Assembly: GCA_029207755.1 (NCBI GenBank) | Contig: JARCOQ010000005.1 | Location: forward strand, 58,229,414-58,293,413 | Length of the DNA stretch: 64,000 nt | Direction: 5' to 3' | Origin: Chamaea fasciata | Taxonomy: Eukaryota; Chordata; Aves; Passeriformes; Sylviidae | Shown here: positions 1-12,900 of the stretch, piece by piece | How positions within the stretch are numbered: the first letter of the stretch is position 1 | Layout of the letters: every line of letters starts with the position of its first letter | The notes under the pieces: model-generated | Database searches by the model: none | The model's input: only the letters and a program-made list of their open reading frames with translations | Told to the model about the DNA's origin: nothing | Program-made: the position numbers and the translations under genes

Positions 1-1773
1 GTTTCTTTTTAAACAGGACTCCTATAATTGCCAGAGAGGAACAGAAACTCAACGCACACATTCCTTGCTCGTTAGCAGAGATGTGTCTGTCTTTTGGGGC
101 TTCCTTCCTAACTTTAAAAATAAGCAACAAAAGATGCTCATGCTCCGAGGGAGGGGCCTGGTGAGGAAATGGCTGTAGTTACAACTAGTTATGTACAGCA
201 TCAGTGGCCTGAAAGAACCTCTTTGAGACACGTGAGATTCTACTCTACACAAACATAAACAACCATAATAACTTTACTGCATGACCTTCAGTACAAAGCC
301 AGCCATGACTGTAAAAACTGTACTACAGACTATCCCAGGCTATTCTCAGATTAGCAATTCTAAGCACTGTGCTTAGAGTTATATTAATTTTCTGTCCCGG
401 GTAATTCTGAGTTGCTTCTTACTTTGAAATACAAGCACACTTTGTGCACAGAAGAAATAGAAAAATTTGTCTCACTATTTCCTTTTCAACCAATAATAAA
501 TTTTAGAGGCATTTGGAAGAGAAAAAAAATTTCAAGGCTATGAGGCACCTTTATAGCAGCGTATATAACTACATCAGCTGCAGTTTCCATAGATTTAAAT
601 CTTTTTTCTAAAACTCTGCTGTTATATCTTCCTCTCTTCAGAAACACAATTCATCCAGTTCATTTATGCAGATTACTGTAGCAGTACATAAACTAAAACT
701 ACATCAGAATCAGCAAGTGACACATGGCATTCAATGTGCTTTTTATGGCAGTAGAGGTGCTGGTGGCAGCAGGTCCTGGAGCTGAGCTATCACACACATT
801 GACAGTCACAGACAGCAGAGGACGGCAGGGCAGATTAACAACACGAAGCAAGAGAGAGACACTGAAGAACTTGAGTTTTTGATTATAAACAGAATAAGGA
901 TGGAATATGTGTAATTTTTAGAGCATTTGGTTTTTACGGACTTTTTGTGAACATCTCTTTAAGTGCCAATATCATTTGGGGATGTATTCATTCTATTGAT
1001 GAATAAAGTCTGTGCATATTTTTTTGTGTGTGTGTGTGTTAGTATTATTATCTGGCTTTATGCAGCTCTTTTCTTTTTTCCCTGGCACTCAATACATTAA
1101 TCATGTATTTCTAAAATTAACTGGAAAATAGTGTGCAAAGCCCTTCAGTGTTTGCAAGTACTCTGTTCTGGCTTGGAGATGTCATTCACATGCAACATTG
1201 TCTGGCATTAATTGTAACTGTAACAAACCAGCAAAGGAAAATATAAACAGACCAATAATATTTTCAGAATGCAAAAAATTTGCATATGTTAAGTTGCATA
1301 TTTTACCTTTAAAAAAAAATTTCCTACTTTATGTAAATAAAAGCATTATTTTATATTAAAAGGCAATATTAATTTAATTTGAGGTACTGAGCAGTTGTGG
1401 TTTGTTTTTTTTTTTATTATTAATAGATAATTTGGGCCTAGAGTTCTAGGCTCAGATAATGAAAATGAGGTTTTCACTGCATTCAACAGAAACCTGAATA
1501 CAATCCAAACACAGACACATTCTTTTCAATATTGGATAATGGCAATATTTAGCCAATATTATCCATCAGACAGGCAGCTACAGATGCTGGGAAGGGGGAA
1601 CAGCATCCAGTAATTTTTAGGGTGGATTTGGTTTCTTGCCCCATATCCCTAGACCTAGAAACTGAGGTAATGCATGGAGGGCAGAATGAGACTTCTGTGC
1701 ACTGTTGCATCAGTTTACTTTAAAAAAATCTCTTAAGGAAAGTTCTCACAGATCCTCCAACCAACTTGCAGAT

Positions 1774-1860
1774 TCAAGCAAAAAAAAAAAAAACAACAAC
1801 CAAAAAACCCCACAAAACAACAACAACAACAAAAAACCCCAAAAAACCAACAACAATGTA
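1774..1860 (+). repeat. A-rich tract with CAA repeats
   Basis: An A run is followed by caacaac and aaaacccc-type blocks over about 85 bases. It is simple, low-complexity sequence, possibly an eroded poly-A tail, although no retroposed body is recognisable beside it. Confidence 0.85.
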
Positions 1861-2252
1861 AAGATAAAATAAATTGACTAGACCTGCCCTGGAGTTTCAT
1901 TTGGCTTGAAACTGCATTGCTTATCTAGTGAGATTTACCAAAGCCTATGCACTGGAATCACAATTACTAAAAATGTCAGAGTTATAAAAGTCCCACTTAA
2001 AATCAATAGTATAGGTAATGAATGAGGGAAAGCTCTCTGTGAATCTACCTGTGCTATGGTCAGGTATGTTAACTGGTTTGAACACAATTAGATATTGCAG
2101 CATGTGGAAAACATCTGTGTGAAGCACAAGCCTTAACCAGCTCTTGTTTAGTCCTGAGTGAAATGCCAGAGGTGACATCACTTCAGGGATTGTGTTGGAG
2201 ACTTTAAAAACAAGCACAGCTCTCTCTTAAAATGGGTGACTTCAGGGCTGGG

Positions 2253-2281
2253 CAGGGTGATGCTCAGTTGGCATCACCCTG
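2253..2281. repeat. Perfect 11-base inverted repeat
   Basis: cagggtgatgc (2253-2263) and gcatcaccctg (2271-2281) are exact reverse complements with a 7-base loop tcagttg. The surrounding bases do not extend the stem. It is an isolated hairpin with no T run after it. Confidence 0.9.
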
Positions 2282-3890
2282 TGACATAAATCAAATGTGC
2301 CGTCCCAGTAGGGACCATGAGAGGACAAGGAAGGGTTGGACAAGCTCCTGGCTTTCTTCTCTGCTGCATTTAGAAAATCCAAACCTCAGTAAGTCTAATT
2401 GGTCCTTAAATGCCCTCAAATTTTTCTCCTGTTTCCAATTACTTTATTTAAGCAACTCAGCAACTTACGTCATTATGCTGACTTGCATTAAATCCATTGT
2501 TATGCTTCACTGCTTTACAGAGCTGGGCAGGTAATGTGGCTGAGGCAAGCAAGGCAGCAGTGGGAATATATCAAAATCAGTGTTGTTTTGACTTCACCAG
2601 ATGAGTACAAATCTAGTGGTAAAAAACTGCAGCCACCTGAAAGTCAATTTTTCAGCTAAGTGTGTAAGACGTGTGGTGTTTGTAGGATGACTGACCTGAA
2701 GTTTTTAAAGTATTAACCATATTTTAAATTATCAGAAGAAGGAAATGTTTGCAGATAAATGTACACCAGCAGAAAATCAGGTAGGCTTTCCATTCTGAGC
2801 TGTTATTAGCAATAGTTGGTTAGCATTTAGAGAGGGATGGTAGTTGAGCATATTCTCCACTAGGAGAGTAGCTCTGGAAAGAACAGAATAGCCTTTAATT
2901 TAATTAAATAGGGTTAAAATAAGACTCATTGACATTAACCTTCCATATTTCCAAAGCACTTATTGCTAATCTCAAATTGCTCTAACATCTAAAATACAGC
3001 AGCATCATTTTACTGGTGTATTAAGGAATTAAAATGTAACTTGTAAATTTTTTTCAGTGAGCTGTAGAACTGCAAACTGCAAATCAGTAGATGATGCTTT
3101 CCAGTTATAATGAGTTTGCACAAACTTCTCAGTAAAATTTTCATATTGCTCTTACATAGTAAAGAGAATAATAGTACTTCCACTTTGTAGGCAATAAAAC
3201 AGAGGCACTAACTTGGTCACTACAGTTTAGGCAAAGCCCTAAAAATTATGTAACCTGTTTAAAATGTGAGTATAGACATAAGTGAATATTTGCACAGAAT
3301 GTACCATGAAAAGATAAAATTATTGTAACATCCTTCTGCTTTGCTTAGGTTTGGGGTTGTGCCTTGATAAACTCAGCCATCCTAGAAGCATGATGAGGCC
3401 TTTGCACCACCTATAAGCAAGGGCACCAGGAGTTTACTTTTAAAAACATTAAAAATCTATTGCCTTGAGTCTGACTTTCCAAGTCAGGGAGAGCTTAGAA
3501 GTGTCCAGTAAAATGCCTTTAAAATGCCATCTTCCCAAAAGGGAAGCCTACACCTACCTCTGAAATGAAAAGTCGCCCATTTAAGTAAACCTTTCTAGCA
3601 AGAAAATAAATTCATTATTATTTTGGCATCATTAAGAAACTGCATAAAATTTCAAATGAGAGCTGCAAGATCCAGCTTTGCCTTTTTTCCATATTTTTAC
3701 AGGGAAGCAAGTGCATGAATGCTGTGACTCATGTTGGTACTGTCACTGCAGAAATTACCACTGTTCCTCAAGCTGTTAAAAGTTTGCTGTTAGAGAAAAA
3801 GTGAAGAGCTTTTGTCTGAGGAGGAGGAGGAGGGGGTTGGCAGGCGTGCATGCAGCTATGTGCAAAGAGAGGAGAGTTAGTGCAGTTTAC

Positions 3891-3966
3891 CTGACAGTCT
3901 GGCAATCTGGCCCCCTGGCTAGTTGTGAGCCGTGTGGCGGTATGGAGGCAGCAGGCTGCTGACAAT
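3891..3966 (-). CDS. BICD1: BICD1 coding exon 9 (C-terminal tail of long isoform)
   Basis: The exon is 76 bases. Two bases (AT) complete an Asp codon opened by the final G of exon 8. The frame then reads CQQPAASIPPHGSQLARGPD and CQTV, plus AG of a split codon. The acceptor is atcagtttcttgtag and the donor AG|gtaaac. Human long BICD1, as I remember it, continues PPDCQQPAASVPP...SQLAG..DC.TVS in the same place, so both sequence and phase agree. It lies about 13.5 kb from exon 8. If the donor is not used, the next codons are AGG TAA, so intron retention would end the protein at once as ...DCQTVR. The following coding exon, which should supply roughly 28 more residues, was not recognised below 3890. 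Confidence 0.9.
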
Positions 3967-6900
3967 CTACAAGAAACTGATAAATTAGACATATATACAG
4001 AGAGATTACAGAGCAAGGGGTTAGTAACGGCAGTACACAGGCTACGCATCTCAGGGAGAGATTTAGTGAGGAATGTGCTCTTGGTGCCTTATCTGACAGA
4101 AACACCTTTTTTTCTGATAGCAGTGACATTGGCTGTAGCCTTTTTCTCCATTTCAGAAGAAGCAGTGGAAACATTTTTGTTTGTTTTCCCTTAGCACTGA
4201 CAAATTTTTTGTTTAAACAGACAGCAGCAACAGGCTGTGTTCAGGATCTGGGTTTAAACCTTGTGCTTCTCATTCTTCTGCTCCTCATGAAGTTGTTTCA
4301 CTCACATCTAATATGAGAAGTGTCAATAAAGCTACTCAAAATTTATCCAAAGAACTTCTACCCATATAAAAACAATTACATCATCTCATTACAAAATACA
4401 AGAAAGAGTTGTAAGAAAGTCTTTTCAAATTCAGAACAATGCTTGTGAGATTGGGGCTTTTTGTAGGAAAAAGGGAGAACTTGATACAGTCAATTTCATC
4501 GTTTTGTCTCAATTATTTTTTACCAATTCCCTGTCAAAGAATTTGCCACATTAATCACTGGCAAAGTTGTGTTATGGTTGTTAATTTATTAAATAACAGT
4601 AAAGACAAATAATCCTTCATTGCTGTGTTTTCCTGTGACATTCAAAATATGAAGACAGCTTTAGGCTGGATAATACTTGTGGGGTTTCATGAAAGTAGCT
4701 CCACAAGACAACCCTGCTGTCTAAGTCAGTAGTGTTTACTAATATTTGCAGATCTCAAGATTTGCTCGTTTTCCCTGCAGCCTTTTAGCCTTTCATTCCA
4801 CTGTCTGTGTGATTCAGATTGTCACACAACAGAGTCATCAGGATCTTTTCAAACATTAAAATCTATGACTGAAATTCTGACCCTATGAAAAACTACTGGA
4901 GATTACTTTTTGTCTCCAGTAGGATTTGCAGACCTATCATCCTTCCTGACTGCTTCAACCTGATTCTCAACCTGTCTGATGGAATTGGGTTATTTTCCCC
5001 TAAACCTTAAAAACAAGACAAGGGAGCTCCACCTACTTGGAAAGAATTTCATTTTTTTTCAACTGGTTGCTACTTAAAGCTCAATGCCAATAATTATTTC
5101 TCTTTACAATGTAGATGTGTTTCAAAACCCCTTTCTATTCTTTGTCTCAATGGAAGAACATGCAAGAAATCTGCTGTCAAGAGTGTTGAGATGACATCAG
5201 GTGCAGCAGAGCAACACCCCTTCATAGCACCCTGAGCATCATGTCCACTACTACAGCATTTCCCTTCCATACCAGCCCACAGGGCTTCTCCCTAGTTCCT
5301 GTGAAGATCTGTGCTGACCTCCAGTGGGTAAGAAGCAAGTGTACCCAAATCACTGGTTTCTTCCTGCTTCAGCAAAAAGGAGAAGGGTTTGGACCTATTT
5401 TCTAGTACAGGGGTTAGAAATATACATGCAGAGTTTGTGCCAGCACCATTGAGCCTGGAAGCAGGAATGGAATTAGAAAGAATACTCTGCCACTCTCATT
5501 TACCAGGATTGTCACTGCAGAGGAGTGCAAGAGTTGGCAATGTATTTGAGTCACAAATAGAAGGGTCTGTCATTTCAGAACAAAGCTCAACTAAAAGAAG
5601 AGGTGTCTGAGCAACAGACAGATCAGGCTAACTGCAGACAGAAAATCATAGGAAAAAATTAATTAATGCTTTATTCTAAACAAAATAGTTCACAGAACTC
5701 CACAGTAAAGTCATCCCTGACAGGTCATAAAAGGTTGTCAGTGAGGAAAGAAATACAGAATAGAATGCTGTGTGATGAAAAGGTACAGACAGGTTTCACT
5801 AATTCAGAAGAAATTGTTCTGACAGGCTTTTCCAGAACATAAATGCCTGATTTATGATCCTGTTCTAATATCTCAAACATGGTGCAAATATTTTATCATG
5901 CATCTTGATCTGCTACATTTGGCAGAATGCTTGAATAGTGAGCCAGGCTCGGGGAGGATTACGCAGACTGAGTAATAACTATTTTGCTGTGAGCCCACTC
6001 CCTTGACTTTGTGTGAAACACCATTCTAGCTGGCGTCAGCAAAGCCCAGGCAATATGGCTCATGTTCACATCAGGACCAGATCTAGTGATCCACATGTCT
6101 TAAGAAGACTGAATCGTCCTACATCCTCCAGGAGTGAAGTTTCTGAGGATTAGGCTAGGAAAGAGCTAAGCAGAATGCATATGGCTTACATAGACACATT
6201 TCAAATTCAAAGGAGCTTCTTATCTACTTAAGTCCAAGTAGCTATGCGAGAGCTAACTTTATTCCTTCTATATTTAATCCTTTTAAGTATTTTGGAGGAT
6301 TTATAACACCCTTTTCTAATGTCATGACAATCATAAAATGACTTCTTTCTACTAAGGAACTCCTGCCTGTATTAAGTAAATGTTTGTTTCTTTTTGAAAT
6401 ACTCTGCCGAAGGTTAAAAGTCTCATAATTCTAATTCCACATGCCATATAGACAAGGCAAGAAAGACATGTTCTCTTTTACTAAAAAAAACCAAAAATAA
6501 ATTTTAAAATCACATTGAAAGAAGCCTGTTACCTGTACTTTTTAAATATCATGGCCTGTTAGTCAAGCTACAGAGTGAAAGGACAGTCTGTCATTTATAT
6601 AGAAGGTACTTGGGGTACAGACACAGATTACACTTTTTGGTGTGTCTTTTGACACTACCAAGAAAATCATCAATAAAGTTATTAAATACAGACTATCTTA
6701 TTTCTCCATCATCTTCACTTTCTCTCAGGAAATAAACCACTTTGGGGCAGGAGATGAGCTGGCTGATCTCAAGTCCTTTTACAATTCCATGAACATATAA
6801 CAAAGAAATTAATTTCAGAGCTCATTTCAACCACAAATGGCAAAGAGGAGCTATTGTACACAGAAAATCCCATGCCAGCTTTCAATGAATTCAGCAGGAC

Positions 6901-9900
6901 TTGTACATGCAGAGTATTCTGGCATTATCCAACAACACATACCACTGGCTCTATTGGAAATTTGAGGTTTGACTTGCGCTATATTTTAGTCCTGTTTCGA
7001 TTTTTCAGTTCCTGACATTTTAGACACTCGCGCAGTGATGATGTAAAGGGCTCAGAGATTTCCTCTCTCACAGATTAGCCACTGCTGAGTTTCCTTTGGA
7101 ACCTAAAGCCTAGTCCTGATCAGGCTAATCGACTCCTGATGTAAGAGCATTAAAAAAACAAAACCCTGGCTCAGAGAAACTAGATCTGCTCACATGAGCA
7201 CTGAATGTGCTGCTATAAATTATCTGCTGAGAGCAAATCTCACCAAAATGAGAGTATTTTCCTGTGCTTCCCTTTGGCTCAGGCACAAAAACAACACGTT
7301 TCCCTGGTGTCACAAGATGTGCTCTGCCCTCCAGTCTGTGAACTGGGTGACTCTAACCAACTCAGGTCTGCTTAACTGGGTTATTTGTGTCTGAGATGGG
7401 CTTGCCTTCTGTTGACATCAGCAATGTCCTCAGTGAAAAATCTACGTGCAAGCATTTCCAGTCCCACCTGCTCAGGACCCAGCATACTGCAATGGACATT
7501 TCAGCACATTTTGACTCTCAGTAAATTCCTAATCTCTACTCAGTGCTTTTAAACACCAAGACTACTCAGAATCCCAAGATAAGCATAATGAACTTTTAAC
7601 TGCATTTAGTTCAGTTAATCAGTGAAAAAAAAAATTCCTCTTTTATCTGAAAGGGTAAAATTGAGAGCCAAACAGCAAACCAATGAGCAGATACTGTTAC
7701 ATATTTTGCATTTCTGATATGAAAACACTGGGAAAAATCTGTTCTTGATAAATTAAAATCTGTCAATAAATGTTTATGTCCAGAATGTTTATGAGGCTTT
7801 TTCAGGCCAACAGAAACTCCTTCTTTCCTAGGTAGAAGTTTTGAGGCTGACTTTGTGTTATGCTACCCAATGTCAATTGAACTTGCTCCACCAAATCTGA
7901 GGAATTTGACAATATGTCTATGTTGAAAATTTACTTGAAAAGAGGAGCTGTCTCCATTAATATGGTCATGAATTGTTTTCATCCCTGAAATGTCCAATTA
8001 ATGGGAAAAAATGAAGGGTTAATAGCATGAGTTGAAATTATTGGGCAAAGAACAGATCAGTGGCCTTTGAGTTGTGCAGATGTAAAAATGTGTTACATCA
8101 CAGAGCAAGACCTACAAAGACAATAAATCAATCCTCTCTGCCCAAAGATGAGGAAAAGGAAAATTTTCAAACCAAAAGACAAATGTGATGTCAAGAAGAA
8201 TGGGGCTGAGGGTATACTAAGATGCTTGCCCTCCTTGCTAAGATTTGTAGAGATGCTTTCAAGCTGCAATCTGACAGGATGAGAAAAGTCCCCAAACTGT
8301 CTATTTACATGGGTGACAAGGACAGAAGTTTATACAATTATTTGACAGCTAGTTTCACTTATAATTCATCTTCATTTTTTTAATGAATGCCAAGAAAACT
8401 TTGACCTTCCTCAAGGCCAAGAGGAACTTTAAGAGGTAACAGTTATCACAAAGAACAGCTGGTGAGAGGACAGCTGTGACTTACCTTTGGAAAAAGTCAC
8501 AAACTATAGCACAGGTCAAAGATTAGAAGAGTCTCTCCCTTGTCCTGCCTCCAGGGTCAGTTTGAGTCTGTAAATAACACAGTTACTTCTGCCCTACACA
8601 CAGCCCCAGCAGATGGGTCTGTCAGCTGAAAACTGGACACAGCTCCATGTTCCCTGCAGGCTGCCCTGGAAGGAGAATGCCAGGGTAAAGCAGCCACTGG
8701 GATTCCATCTGGAGCCTGGCTGGCCTAATTAACCCCAGCTTGCTCAGAGCAAGATTGACTGGCCTGCGAGCAAAAGAAGCCCTGTAGGGGGACTGGTCCT
8801 TGTGCAGAGGCAATTTACCACTCCATGAGAGCCAGTCTCATCCTGGCACAGCTGCATACCCGCAGCCAAATAAAGTTCACCAGGTGCTACTTGGTTCCTG
8901 TACATTTTCCAGCACCCACATTATCTACAATTTCCCACTGTCTGAATTTTACCTCAGTTCCATTCAACTGAATAATGGATCATTGACTGCAGATAGAGAA
9001 ATGTGTCAACCAAGTGTCATTTTCAGCTTTCTTCATGGTAAAGGTAATCTACAATGAAATTCCTGTGTTGAGAGTGGAAGTACACAGGTAACTCCCATCT
9101 AAAGCTTGCTATTCAGGAAACTTAATAGCTTAGATTACTTTTGATTGGAGAAGTTACAACAACAATTATTTCATAGTCTTCTTAAAAACTATTTGAAGAA
9201 CAAGAGATGTGAGCATGTTCCTGAACTCCCATTCTCTATACATTGTCCTAAGATGCAGTAGGCCAGCAGTAGGATGCATGTAAAATTCTTATCTGTCATC
9301 TCCCCAACCCATCTTCTTTGTCTTGCAAAGCAGGCTCAGGAATGTCCCAAGGCTTCTACAATCACAAGCTCCTGACACGGGCCCTTCTTCTGCTCCTCCT
9401 CCTCTGAGCACTTTAGGACAAGGACAGGAAGAGTTACCCTAACAGAGGGCTTGCTGTTAAATGCTTCTCAAGAGTAAGAGCAGGTAGGGAGTTTAACTGC
9501 TATTTTCTTATGGCATTCAGGGAAATGCTGTCTATCTTGGTGATTTCCACAGACAGACTCGTGGAGCATCACTGACAACTTCACGCACTGCCTGGCACAC
9601 TGCACAGACAGCCATGGTTTTGCAGGTCATTGATTCAGGGGTTTCCAGAACATGTCAGGTTTCTTGGCTATGTCCTAGTGAGTTCTTTCATCTATACAGC
9701 AGCTACACTATACGGAGTGCTTTTACCCTTAATTTCCTTATTCTGAGTGACTTCACCTATATTTTCCTTTTAGACTTGAATTATGCCAAATCTAGAGAGC
9801 TGTTCCCCCCCATCAGTCTACATGTTTCAGTGTGCCTGCTAGCTAAAAGCATAGTGATAAAGCCATATCCTAGCCTTGCCTTTTCCTGGAGCTCATATTA

Positions 9901-12900
9901 AGAATAGCTTTTAAAAAAGAAATAATACCTCATCATTAACAAAATTAGTGAAATGCATTTTTCTCCAGTTACAGACTCTGAACATTAAGAGGTTTCTTGT
10001 CATCTCTGTAGGCTTTTTCACACTTTCTATATCATGACGTGCTTATGTTATTTCTCAAATTGTTTCTGTGAATGCTTCAAATAATTCCTCATTAAATCTA
10101 CTGAGAAGCTAAATAATGGGTTAGTCAAACAGCACAAATGGAAATGGCATAAGCTGAAAAATATATCTTCGGTTCCTTTCTTTTATATACAGTTCATAAA
10201 AAGCACATTTAGAAGGGTCTGATGATTCATGAAACACTGAAAGACACAAACATTTCAAAAGAGGAAAAGAAAGGTCTTAAAATTACATAAATCATCACAT
10301 TTCAATCTTCTTGTTTATCATGGGAACGTAAGTCAAGGATACATTTCAGGTCACAAAATCATCCAGAGCAAAAATACTTGCACTATTATATGGATAAAGA
10401 AGGGCCTGATCCAAAGTTTGAAGTCAGTGGGAGCAGTAAGTTTAGTAGGCTTTGGAAGGAACACAAGTTATGATTATAAGGTTCTGTGCCCCTAAAAAAT
10501 GCAGACAGGGAGATAGTTACAATCCAGGACACAAGTCTTGCTTAAAGAATTGCTGTTAGCTTCCTCCAAACACCACAACATTCCAGGGAACTGCTCTATT
10601 AGAGAGCTAAAGTGTCAGCCTGTATAATTTAAACAGAGACTCTGTTTTGCCTAATTTATGAGGCAAAAAGCGCAATATTGAATACTCCTGTGTATTTGAT
10701 GGCAAAAATCAGCAAGTCATGGAAAAAACGTTAAAACTTGTCATAAAAGAAGACGACTTTTGTCACCAAGATTGTAAGGATATTTCTTCAATCTCTGTTT
10801 TAGTTAACTAATAGGACTGGATTCCAAAGCCTAAAATTTTCAGAGAATGCAACAAATATGTGGTAAAACACCTTAAAGATTTGATGTGTCACCTGTACAC
10901 CTCTTTAGCTAGGAAAAAAACCAGAAGCCTAAATAAGACATTACCGGAAAACTTCAACAAATGATGCTAATGTAAATCATTCCATCCAGCAATGATGTCA
11001 TAGCTTAGATAGAGAAGAAAAAATGTCAATAACCTTTTAATGAAAATATACAGCAGAAAGGCATGGATTTCACTGCAATCTTTTTTATTATTATCATTTT
11101 TTTTAATGTTTCATCAAACAAATTAGGGTTTCTATTAAAAACTGATTTTATTACAGTTATAATGAAAAAACATTAATAAAAAATAAACTTAACTTGTAGA
11201 ACTGCAGTGAATTCATGCCATAACAGCTAAATCATATTGAAGTAGCTAAATTATATTGATCAGCATGAAATGTATGAGTTTGGTCTCATCAGTGGCAACT
11301 GGAAAGCTAAATGCAAGAGAGGAAAAGCACAGAGTGAAAAGGTCCTGTTCACAGTGGCACCAAGAGGTAAAAGTACATTTAGCCAGCTGAATTCTTCATC
11401 AGTTACAGCCAACCAATGCCCTCAGCAAGGACACTGTTCCTCAAATTCAAAACAGCCTCCACAGGGACAACACACCATGCTTGAAATGGCATAAATATGC
11501 AATGCTCATTAAGCGGAGATAAATGAGCATATCAGATGCAGGACATGGCCCTGAGAGCAGGAAGATATATACATGTATCTGTATATATGCACTGATACTG
11601 CTCATCAAACAATGAACACACACAGACACACACGGCATGTTTACAGAACCCACAGAAAATAGGACAATGCAGAACAAAAAAAAGAGAACACAGACAATAA
11701 GTAAATAATGACTGAATTATCCCTTTCGTGAAGAGCATCATATTCAGGTTTAAAACAACCCTTACACATGATCTTATAAAAAAACCTACTAAAAACCATA
11801 TAAAATCCATTTTTCATGAAGAGCAGAGACAGACTAAACCAATATTGCATGTCTCACAACAGCCACTGGCCTGTCTGATTGCACAAGCTCAGAGACATCT
11901 TCCACGTACAGGATCATCATCAACACAGGCACATTCCCAGTAGACAAAAATACAACATACTTTCTCAGAAGAATCATCCATGGATCTCTAACAAAGCAAA
12001 GTGCAAATTGTACTCAGACTAAATTTGTGTTACCAGAATAAAGTTGTGGGGTTTTTAAAAAAATAATGGTTCTACAGAACTTCCATGCTTTGGATTGCTT
12101 GGATGGAGCAAATCAAACTTTCCTGAGGGAACAATTCAGAACAGACCAGACTGACTAGTTAAATACTATATGGCTGCATATCTTCTACAATAGTGGTGGC
12201 TTGGTTAACCATCTCTCCTGCTTTTCAGGAATAAACTCTTTCACTTAACATACAGAAAAATCCACATTGTTAAGAACTCAGTATAGAAGTATCTAACTTA
12301 AAATCAGCACACAATGATGTATCTAGAGCATGTTGATTGTCCTCTTCATCAGTCTATAAAATTCCTTCACAAAGGAGAAGTAAGAAATATTTAAAACTCG
12401 TCACTGTGTGACCTGAGCAATCACAAAGATTGCTACAAGGCACCCTTCTGACAAAATTTGTTCCTTAGCTGACAGCGTTCCTCAAAGAACTTGCTCCACA
12501 ACCATTTTTAAAAGAAGTTGTGTCTTCTGCGTTCAGATTTCTGAAAGCCCTTCTGTTTCAAAATTGAGAAGTGCATAAAGAAACAAAGTTGAGATATTGA
12601 AGTGATACAACAGCAAGGCTTAGAAACTTGTGAGGAGCTTTCTGACACCGGTACTTCAGCTCAAAATCAAAGCTGAAACTGTTTTAGGCAAAATACTCCT
12701 AAGCAAACAAACAAAAAAAAAATGCACAGCTAAAGACCTTGAACGCAAACCCTTTTCATCACACAAGGAAAGTAGACACAAAACTGCTATCAAAAATGTA
12801 TTTCTCTGACCTTTACAGAGGCACACATCTCCAGACAGCCTCCTCTGTGCAGAGAGGTGTCAGCCTGAAAAATCTCTGCTCCTTTTCCCAGCCCCTGCAT

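Larger units (their letters stand above)
1..3890. other. Non-coding: downstream of BICD1 exon 9, last exon not found
   Basis: This is intron or 3' flank of BICD1. I searched the minus strand for a tail like the human last exon (a Glu/Pro/His/Ser-rich end of about 28 residues) and saw no convincing match. Contents I can name are a short TG run near 1026-1040, an A-rich CAA-type tract near 1774-1860, a nested inverted-repeat cluster with AATATTGG/CCAATATT near 1527-1568, and a perfect hairpin at 2253-2281. Open frames here are short and have no recognisable family. Confidence 0.6.

Noticed and set aside
774..806. Candidate last BICD1 exon on the minus strand beginning after a cag or tag near 795-806
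   Set aside because: Possible acceptors exist, but no reading frame resembles the expected tail (Glu/Pro/His/Ser-rich); the match was not better than chance.
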